DNA from: Podila epigama
Lineage: Eukaryota > Mortierellomycota > Mortierellomycetes > Mortierellales > Mortierellaceae
Reading direction: 5' to 3'
Assembly (NCBI GenBank): GCA_015679605.1
Contig: JAAAVE010000681.1
Coordinates: 1 to 15,000 of the forward strand
DNA length: 15,000 nt
Part shown: piece by piece, positions 7,692-15,000 of the stretch
Layout: each line of letters starts with the position of its first letter
How positions within the stretch are numbered: the stretch's first letter is position 1
Notes under the pieces: generated by a model
What the model saw: only the letters and a program-made list of their open reading frames with translations
Told to the model about the DNA's origin: nothing
Databases searched by the model: none
Made by a program: the position numbers and the translations under genes

Positions 7692-8494
7692 ATGAGTCAA
7701 CGTCCAGTAGACGATGTGCATCAAATGCCCATAATGGCATCTCATGCTGCAACTCAGACGAGCTCACCGCCAGTCAACAATAAAAATAATAGTTCAAGTA
7801 ACACCAGCTCGTACTCTACATGGGGTGTCCCTTCTTTGGACACGTTGTTTTCGGCACGACGAGCATCAGGCTTTGGCACACGATACAGCCTGTTACCTTC
7901 CAGTAATAACACGGTTACATCTGGAAGAACGTCTCCAGCGCCAAGTGGCATGTCCATCATGATGGATGGCGGTCAAGGTGGAGCAAGTCTTTTATCCAAA
8001 GCTCGAAGGAGTACGCCATGGCTTCATTTTGATACATTGCATGACTTGTTTTTTCATTAAGAAATCCATTGACCAAGACAAGTTACTATCATTTTTTTGT
8101 ATACTGGCCCATAGTGTCACTACACACCTCAGATACAGTGAATGCGCTCATGAATGATTCGTCTTTGGTGTTGTATCGTGTCAATGAACACATTCACAAA
8201 AAGGTGCCTATTCTAGTTCAAGAAAAGGTAAGTTGACCTCGAAACTGACTTACTGGACATGAACCTGCTTTTTACACATGCATACAAATATACATCAGAG
8301 AAGAGTTGGCAGTAATCAAGAGTAACATTTTTTTTGCTGACTAGAAAGCAATGGCTAATATCTGCTCCAATGTTGAAACAGCGAACCAAGATATGGAGGA
8401 CGCTAGACAGACGATTTTGAGTATGGAACGGATAGCAGAGCTTGGCCGGATAGAGGACTTGGTGAATCGTTCCTTGGCATTGGTGCGGCCTTGA
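7692..8494 (+). CDS. BORCS8-like (MEF2BNB family) BORC subunit, about 193 aa, 3 exons
   Basis: BORC is an eight-subunit complex on the lysosomal or vacuolar surface that recruits the GTPase Arl8 and so couples lysosomes to kinesin. Exons: 7692-8010, 8115-8227, 8345-8494 (TGA); phases agree. The C-terminal half carries the resemblance: a segment of about 25 residues (119-144) with Asn-Asp-Ser-Ser-Leu and LYRVNEHIHKKVP, matching the animal BORCS8 pattern of an Asn-Glu-Pro-Ser-Val-Ala-Leu-Tyr-Arg-Leu-Gln-Glu-His helix, then a helical region to the C-terminus (145-193). The first 106 residues are Ser/Asn/Thr-rich and probably disordered, which explains 193 residues against about 119 in human. The exon 2 acceptor could also be CTCAG at 8130, still in frame and shorter. 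The start is uncertain (7641 adds 17 residues; downstream Met codons exist). AATAAA follows the stop at once. A different small coiled-coil family cannot be excluded. Confidence 0.7.
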
Positions 8495-8535
8495 AATAAA
8501 ATGGTTTACAGTAGCTTTCTTAATTGCGATTTTTT

Positions 8536-8961
8536 TTATTGAACAAGTTGCCTATTGCAATTAACATGAACTACTTCGATGGTCAGGAACGTGGTCTTTC
8601 TGAGCCATGCACAATGATGGGGTTTTGCAGCATTGTGGTAATTAAAAGCATATATGATTTTCTTGTATCGTTGATACTTGTGGCCCAACATTTGGTGACA
8701 GATTCTTCCTGAATTTTGAGTGGATGAAAAAATATTGGTTATGCCATCACGCGTGGGCGACAGACTGGATTCAAGTCCAAGCAATACTTTTTCTTTCCAG
8801 GTATCAGAAACTTCCTTTCGTTCATCACTTGTTGGATTTAAAGAGGTTAGATATCTAACATGATCATAGCTTTTGTTGTTTCTCTTCCGAAGCAAAATAA
8901 GCAGCATTGGGAAGATCCCGTTTATGCCGATGCCACTGAGGGACGCTTCGGTGCTTTGACA
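8536..8961 (-). pseudogene. Possible relic of a membrane-protein gene (142 open codons)
   Basis: The minus strand is open from an in-frame TGA at 8964-8962 to a stop at 8538-8536. The conceptual product has a short hydrophobic stretch around an internal Met (GIGINGIFPMLLILL) followed by the basic run RKRNNK, the order expected of a transmembrane helix with a cytosolic stop-transfer, and then a polar tail of about 105 residues. An ATG lies at 8907-8905, inside the hydrophobic stretch. I do not recognise the sequence, and no convincing upstream exons are visible. It may be the last exon of a decayed gene, or chance. Confidence 0.2.
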
Positions 8962-9795
8962 TCAGAAAGCCTTGCAGAGAATGATATTCAATACAGATGT
9001 AAAAATAATAAATCCATGTTATCTCTCACTCTATAAAGACTGGTGAAAATAAATGGATGGGTTCCGCCTGGCTAAGCATACACATTCTGACAGGGAACCT
9101 CTGACATGGTTGCCTGGCAGGTGAATGCACTCTCAGAACCCTCAGAACGACATGGCTACCTCTCATTCTAACAGTATAGCGATATGAAAGTCAACTGGAA
9201 AAGCATGCTGACATCCATAGCACCGTTTCCCTGGCATCCTGGCGTTCCTGTCAGTCCTGAACAATGGAACTCATGAAAATTTTAAATTATCGTACCTGAC
9301 CTGAGGAAAATGGTGTGAAGAAGGAAAGTGGAGGAAATGGGAAATGAGAACAATGAGACGTTATCAACAATGATATTTCCTTTTCAAGGCCAAGGAGTGA
9401 ATGGAAATTGCATTGTGTCATCAGAAACTTACTGGGATAAAATCTATCGAGCTCTAAACTCGTCTTTGTGAATAGTGAGTAGGTAGGCAATCTTCAAGGA
9501 GGCCTACCTATTTGTCACTGGATTAGGGGTATTGTAAGAATTGGATATGTGTTCAGTACTTGGTTGAGACTGTATAAAGAGAAAGAGTATATAGAGAACA
9601 CGTACTTAAATAAACAAAGGGAAAAAGGCCAAATATATTTAAAGAACATGAAAGTGAAATATGGATGCGACACGCGTCTGTCAGTTTAATTATTTCCCAA
9701 AGGGAAAAGGCTCAGTTCACAGTCAACGGCCCTGCAGTGAGATATACTTCATTAAATCCCAGCACATTTTCTATGTTCATGGATTTAACGGATCG

Positions 9796-9815
9796 TTTTT
9801 TTTTTTTTTTTTTTT
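9796..9815. repeat. T20 homopolymer upstream of the FN3 gene
   Basis: Twenty consecutive T lie about 160 bp before the start codon, followed by further T-rich runs at about 9834-9852 and 9906-9925. Such tracts are typical nucleosome-excluding poly(dA:dT) elements of fungal promoters. Confidence 0.7.
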
Positions 9816-9974
9816 GGGAGATCCCTTTGAATGTTTTTTTTCAACTTCTTTTTATTCCAACGCACATTTTGAAATTAAGCATTGTCTTTGCACCCACCCT
9901 TCACCTTTTTTTTTCTTCTTTTTCCTCCCACCATTCCCACCATTCCCACATTCTCTGCTTGGTGAATTTCGCCC

Positions 9975-12900
9975 ATGGGTTCGTCTGGGCCTCCCAATCC
10001 CGTCACTGGGACCAATCACTTGCCCCCAACGAACACAGCTTCACATTCAACTCAAGGTACATCTGGAGGCCATGGAACAATAGGCGCAGCAAAAGCAACA
10101 CCCACAACAGCGTCACCATCGGCAGCGACAACCGGATCAGGAGCTGGAGGGTCAGGCGCAGCCTCATGGCGTAACATTGCTGGTGGTCATTCAGCAAGGC
10201 GACATCCTACGCAAGCACACCATGTCCCTGCGGGCTCTTTCGCACCCTCCATTGCCGCTGCTCCCTCGACTTCAGGCCCTTCTCCTTCTTTTCCTTCTGG
10301 TACTCACTCTAACGGCAGTAACAGCCATAACGCAAACACAAACAAGGGGCTGTTTTCATCATCATCATCAGCATCATCATTCTCTTCCTCCTCCACTTCA
10401 TCCACAAGCGCAGCACAGAAGGGCATCCATCGTACACCACCCGTGCAAGGGTTGCCACGGCCCAAAAAGTATATCGGTCACTATGACATTGCAGACAGAA
10501 CGTTTCAGCTTCTCTCCAGGTAATGAATAGTTTTATATTTTTGGGGTGTTTTTCCTTGCCCCGCCCCTTCTCTTCTTGATTTGTATACTCCGAATTCTTG
10601 CGATAGGAAAACATAATGCTCGTGTGAGCAAACATTACCCAAAGTGAAGCAAAGCAAGCATATGTCAGTCAGAATAGATCAAAAACAAAAACCCTTGGAC
10701 CCGAAACGGAAACTGAAAAGACTTGAAGACACCGTTGACTAACATCTCTATGGCTTTTCCTCATTGTGGACTTCTCTTTGCCTTGATTGTTCGTTTTCCT
10801 TTTGTTGTGTTAGACATCGTGCTGCGGCATGTATCCTGTTCTGGTCCTTGACCATCCTTCTAGACATTCTGCTGCAACTCCCCATCGAGTGGTTTTTTCT
10901 CTTTTACTTTATCCTCGCGCTCGTTTTTCGCATCTTTTTCATTGGTGGGCATATCGTCCTCATATCCATTGGCGCCATGTGCATCACCAACGCCATCGTC
11001 TTCTATAGCGTGCCCTTCAGCTTCACCTCGCCTTTTGCGACAGGAGTCGCCTTTGGCCTGATGGTAAGCCTCATCCATGGCCTGAACCTCAAAGGCGTCA
11101 TCCTAGCTATGACTATGTACATGCTGAAGCCATACCTCGAGCGACAAACCCTGATCACCGCCCTGAACCCACCGACGGTACCTTCCATCGTCTTTCTGGC
11201 TCCCTTGGCCGCGTTTTGCTCTGCTTTTGGTGTGCTATGGCTGCTATATGATTTGTTTGGATATCTCCACGCATCAACAGACGATCTGCGTGACTTTTTT
11301 GGAATCACTCTACCTGCACCTTCAATCGTCACCCTCAAGGATGTCAAGGATCGGAGCATAACTCTCAACTGGCAGTGTTCATCCCAAGCAACCATCTCCA
11401 AGCATCTGATCGAGATTGATGGTTTGATTATAGGCGAGAGTGGAAAGCAAGAGACCAGTGTAGTCATCCAAGGCTTGTACCCAGAAAACACTTATAGAAT
11501 TCGACTTTGGGCAATCACTACTCGCAACTGGAAAACCCCAAGTGATTTTATTATTGTCCGGACTTTGCCCGCCGTGCCATTGGAGCTTCTTGAACTTAGC
11601 TCTGGTGAGTTGTTTTTTTTTTGTGGATTGAGATGAATCATCAGCTTGATTTCTTACTCTCAATGTAACATATGTAACGCATGTCTGTGAAAAGAAAAAA
11701 TTCTCACTATTCTATGATCGTATGTTTGTTAGTCGAGAATGCAAGAAAGGAAAAAGAACTCACGAACAACCCGGACAAAGAATCGCAAGGTCAACAATGC
11801 GCCACTGAACATGCTTCCGAGGAAAGCAAATCAACCGAGCACGCTAACAGCGCTCAACAATCTAACAACCATACTACAAAGAATGATCTTTCCCTGACGG
11901 AGAATGAAGATACATCGTTGACTTCTTCTTCGAAAAGCCCAGTACCATCACCGACAACCACGACGCAGCCCGCTATTTCAGTTGAATCTCGACCGCCCAG
12001 CCCAGTTCCTGTCACAGTTGATATATCCGAAGAACAACTCTTGGCGATTAAGAAGGAGCTTGAAGTTAAAGAGGCTGCCCATCAGACTTTGACACAGCAA
12101 CTAGCAGACCTTGAGAAACAATACCGTCAGCAAGAGAGCCACTTGAGAAGCGAGATCACAAAGTTGCGTGAACAACAAAGACAAGATGATGAGCCTCGAC
12201 AACAAGCCAGGATCAAGTTGAGAGAGCTAGAAGAGAGTTTGCGGGAATCGGAGGCCAACAAGTCCAAGATTGAAAAGGAACACAGGATGGAGATGGATAA
12301 GCGTCAGAAGATGACTGATCAATTAGCAGCGAAGCAACGCAAACTGGATCAGCTCCAGTCGGGCCTCCGGCAAAGCCAAATGAAGCTCGAGGCGGAAAAG
12401 GCGACCCATCAGCAGCAGAAGAAAGCGCTTGAAGCTTCTCTCAAGAAACAAGCGCAAGAAGTTTTGGCTGCTGAGGAGTCTTTGAAGGCTGCACAAGAGT
12501 CGCAGAAGGGATTAGCTGCCACGATCGAAAGCAAGGAGGCGGAACTTCAAAAGCTTCAGGTGACCCTCAACTCACCAAGAAGTGTGCACTCTTGGGAACA
12601 GAGGAGTAAGGACTTGGATCTCAAGTGTTCACAACTAGCTGAGCAGCTTGCCCAGTACAAATCTGAGAATCAGCAGCTTCAAGAGCGACTTTTGGAGGCT
12701 TCCAAGAATGTCGCCAAGGTCCGTGACGAGCGAGAGGGCAAAAGGGCGCAGTTGCTTGCAAGGGCCTCAGAACCATTAGCTGAGACAGACTCTGGAATCC
12801 AACACTCTGATACGTATGTGGCACATTTGAGTCACGATAGTGCATCAACTTGGGCTGGAGCAGAGTGGGGTCAAAGTCTGGGAATAAGGATTATGAATGG

Positions 12901-14968
12901 TCTTTTTCAGGATGATCTGCCAGCGGTCGAAAGCAATCCGAGTCTCTTGCGCCGGTCGACAGGTCCGCCACCAGGACTTACTCCAAAGGCATTGAATCCC
13001 GACGCGTCGAGTGGCACAAGCGATGTTAGCCCTTCAGACACTGGCCGCAACAGAAAGGAGTCTGATGTCCATGGGTCTATCATGGATAACACTGGTGGTG
13101 CTGCACTGGATAGTGCAGTGGGTGGTCCAATCGGGCATCCGTTCAAGAACGTTCGACAAAACTCTGGATTGCGCCCTCGCTCGTCCTCTATCTTGTCAAC
13201 AGACTCGTCCTTCATGGATATGGCATCTGGAAGTAGATACCTGGATTCGGACTCGCCCATGCCATCGACTGTGACTGATGCTGGACGGTTTCGTGACTCG
13301 CGCTCAAGAGCATCGTCAGTGTCATCAATGTCTGGATTTCATTCTCCACAGTTTGAGCCATCGTATAGTCATCCGTCCCAGCAACAGCAGCAGCATCAAC
13401 AGCAGACGCAACAGACGCAGCAGACCCACCTTTACAATACCCAGCAACAACAGCAACTGCAGACCTTTGATATGAACCACTCACCCTTGCTGCACTCACA
13501 GCCTCTTCAGCACAGATCATCACTACAGCGTCATCCAGTCAGCCAAAGCCCAAGAGCCAGATTTCAGAGCGTGGTGCAGACCACACAGCCATCGCCCACA
13601 GGTCAATCTTATCTTTCACAATGGGGTGTGACACCCACCCCCATGAAGATGAAACATGCTGGACTGCCTGCAACTGTTGGTTCCAGCCGCTTTCCTACCG
13701 ACATGGACAGCAAGACGCTACAACCCCCATTACCTAGCCAACAGATGAGCTATCATCGCTTCTTTGGATCACCTGGCGACAGTCCTTCAACATCTAGTCA
13801 GACGGATGCCAGTGCTGCTATGGGTCTTCACATCCAACATCAGAACCAGCACCAGATTGACTTTCAGATGAATGAGCAAAATGTGATCAAGTCTATGTTT
13901 GAGGCGCCAGAGGACGTTGACCTACGGCATCAGCTTCGCACAGTAAGCAGTCATTCATCGCTTGGGAACCAATCCAAGATCTTGCCGTCTCACTTGCGCT
14001 CCATCTCGACACCCGTCACCTCATCGCCCCTTGCTTCACCTACAACGACCACCTTGCCGTCTTATTCGCAACAATCACCCATCTGGGACTTTAAGCCAAT
14101 AGCACGACCTGGGACTCTAGGTCGGATGAACAGTCAAGCAGAAGGAAGTTCCACATCACTGAATATATCTGATGCATCCTCACCGACTTCGCCTCATCTG
14201 CCGACCTTTACTCAAGCGCCTCCAGGCTTCTCCCGTAAGGCCATTGTTAAAGATACAACCGACCGTGGCCTGTGGGGTGGATACGAGACCAGGAGCCGAA
14301 ATCAGGATGGCCTGGGATTCATCGGAACAGGACTGGGCAGCCAATTCATGGAGTCGTCAAATGCAGTAGCTCTTGGGGAAGATCGTGCTGCACGAACAGG
14401 AACTTCCGGGTCAATGGCTACGAATGGCAGTGCCGGTTCAAGGTGGCTCAATGAGAATCTGGCGTTCGACCTTGAGCCGTGGAATCACTCATCTGATTCG
14501 AGACCAAAACCGAATCGTTTGCTGAGTGCTTCATCAGCCAAAAGCATTGGTGGCGCACATGGCAGCACAGATGGCATCCTTTCTAGCCCAACAGGGTCAA
14601 CTGCATCTTCTCTGGAATCGAGCACGCCTCTCATTGGGGATGCGCATGCACGTGTGTTTGCAGAGCAGTACTTTAGTAAGCACAATCATCGTTTTGAAGC
14701 GCCGTCATCGCTGTCATCTTTATCGGCCTTTCCTTCGTCTTCAAAGTCAGGGGAGTCAGAACATGGTCCCCTTATCAGCCATGGTAGTGGATTGAGTATG
14801 GCCGAGACAACAAAGAATAATGGAAGCGGCGAGTCTGACATCTTTGGATATGGATTGAAATTGAATCCTTTTGGCTGGCCTCTGCCTACAAATGTCGGCG
14901 TAGAGAACAATGTCGACCAAGACAGAGTAAACGAAGCCAACAGCGCCGGCACCTCGCAACACGAGTGA
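9975..14968 (+). CDS. Multi-pass membrane protein with FN3 domain and long coiled coil, 1523 aa, 3 exons
   Basis: Exons: 9975-10519, 10814-11604 and 11733-14968 (TGA); donors are GTAATG and GTGAGT, both acceptors end TTAG, and phases agree, giving 1523 residues. Order of parts: Ser/Thr/Gly-rich disordered N-terminus (1-165) with a serine run near 128-150 and a PRPKKYIGHYDIADR segment before the membrane; a hydrophobic block with about five or six transmembrane segments (186-333); one fibronectin type III domain (about 348-435), with LNW on an early strand, GLYPENTYRIRLWAIT near the end and LRTLP-like VRTLPAV closing it; a charged linker; a coiled coil (about 544-792); and a disordered Ser/Pro/Gln-rich tail with a glutamine-rich run near 995-1021. 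The last membrane helix, FN3 and coil order matches a conserved uncharacterised fungal FN3 family known to me from ascomycetes. Function unknown; FN3 and coil probably face the cytosol as a tether or scaffold. The start sits in GCCCATGG. Confidence 0.85.
10357..10425 (+). repeat. TCA/TCC serine-codon microsatellite
   Basis: TCATCATCA-type units followed by TCCTCC units encode the serine run at about residues 128-150 of the FN3 protein. The tract is in frame and in the disordered N-terminal region, so length changes in multiples of three would be tolerated. Confidence 0.75.
13379..13461 (+). repeat. CAG/CAA glutamine-codon repeat
   Basis: Mixed CAG and CAA codons with scattered His and Thr codons encode a glutamine-rich run at about residues 995-1021 in the disordered tail of the FN3 protein. 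Confidence 0.85.
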
Positions 14969-15000
14969 GTGCAGTGAGTTGAGTTGGCAACCTTTTTTTT

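Larger units (their letters stand above)
8495..9974. other. Intergenic region between the BORCS8-like gene and the FN3 gene
   Basis: This stretch holds the 3' end of the preceding gene (AATAAA at 8496-8501) and the upstream region of the next. I recognise no gene. Visible items are a minus-strand open stretch at 8536-8961, an imperfect inverted repeat (CTGACAGGGAAC at 9087-9098 against GTTCCTGTCAG at 9244-9254), a TATAAAG at 9573-9579, 20 consecutive T at 9796-9815, and CT-rich stretches with a CCACCATTCC repeat at about 9905-9950 just before the next start codon. Confidence 0.65.

Noticed and set aside
8524-8712. A 62-codon plus-strand open frame after the BORCS8-like gene
   Set aside because: It overlaps the probable 3' untranslated region, has no recognisable motif and is within chance length.
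8764-8785. GGATTCAAGTCC, which looks like a tRNA B box
   Set aside because: The flanking bases do not form a T stem, and no A box or acceptor stem is found at the proper distance.
11064-11095. GTAAGC followed by AAAG within exon 2 of the FN3 gene
   Set aside because: The interval is too short for an intron, and the reading frame codes through it with a plausible membrane region.
10764-11636. A separate gene starting at ATG 10764 in front of the membrane region
   Set aside because: The preceding exon joins 10814 in phase with a clear TTAG acceptor, and the bases from 10764 to 10813 look like the end of an intron.
12814-12910. A possible intron in exon 3 of the FN3 gene (GTATGT donor, TTTTTCAG acceptor, 97 nt)
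   Set aside because: Removing it shifts the frame and soon reaches a stop, whereas the unspliced frame stays open and continues the protein.
12985-13035. A PAM2-like motif (LNPDA) in the FN3 protein tail
   Set aside because: The essential phenylalanine of the PAM2 consensus is missing at the expected position.

Overview
This window is nuclear DNA of a filamentous fungus, most likely an early-diverging (zygomycete-grade) one; Mortierellomycotina is my best guess but is not provable from this window alone. The grounds are many short GT-AG introns (mostly about 85-150 nt, with CTRAY-like branch sites such as TACTAAT/TTACTAA), polypyrimidine promoter tracts, long homopolymers confined to introns and intergenic DNA, and a BORC-type subunit that common ascomycete models lack. 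No rRNA, tRNA, CRISPR array or intact mobile element is visible.

Layout. (1) 1-118, minus: the first 39 codons of a probable CSC1/OSCA-like (DUF221) channel, running off the left edge. (2) 119-1411: about 1.3 kb of low-complexity intergenic DNA with purine/pyrimidine tracts and an array of TTGTCCAAG motifs; it is the upstream region of gene 1 and the 3' flank of gene 2. (3) 1412-3442, minus: complete eight-exon UFD1, the Cdc48/p97 cofactor. (4) 3443-3745: compact divergent promoter. (5) 3746-7449, plus: complete eleven-exon NAA35/MAK10, the large auxiliary subunit of the NatC N-terminal acetyltransferase. (6) 7692-8494, plus: three-exon gene whose C-terminal half resembles BORCS8, a subunit of the lysosome-positioning BORC complex. 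(7) 8495-9974: intergenic, with a 142-codon minus-strand open stretch that may be a relic. (8) 9975-14968, plus: three-exon gene for a 1523-residue protein with a multi-pass membrane region, one fibronectin type III domain, a long coiled coil and a long disordered tail.

How they fit together. The most thought-provoking context is NAA35 followed, 242 bp later and on the same strand, by a BORCS8-like gene. NatC acetylates the N-terminus of Arl8/Arl3-type GTPases, and BORC recruits Arl8 to lysosomes, so the two neighbours could act on the same GTPase at successive steps. UFD1, transcribed divergently from NAA35, belongs to protein degradation, where N-terminal acetylation also matters. These links are inferences from gene order and known biology. 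The exon models were read by eye from splice sites, reading phase and remembered family conservation; no search was run.
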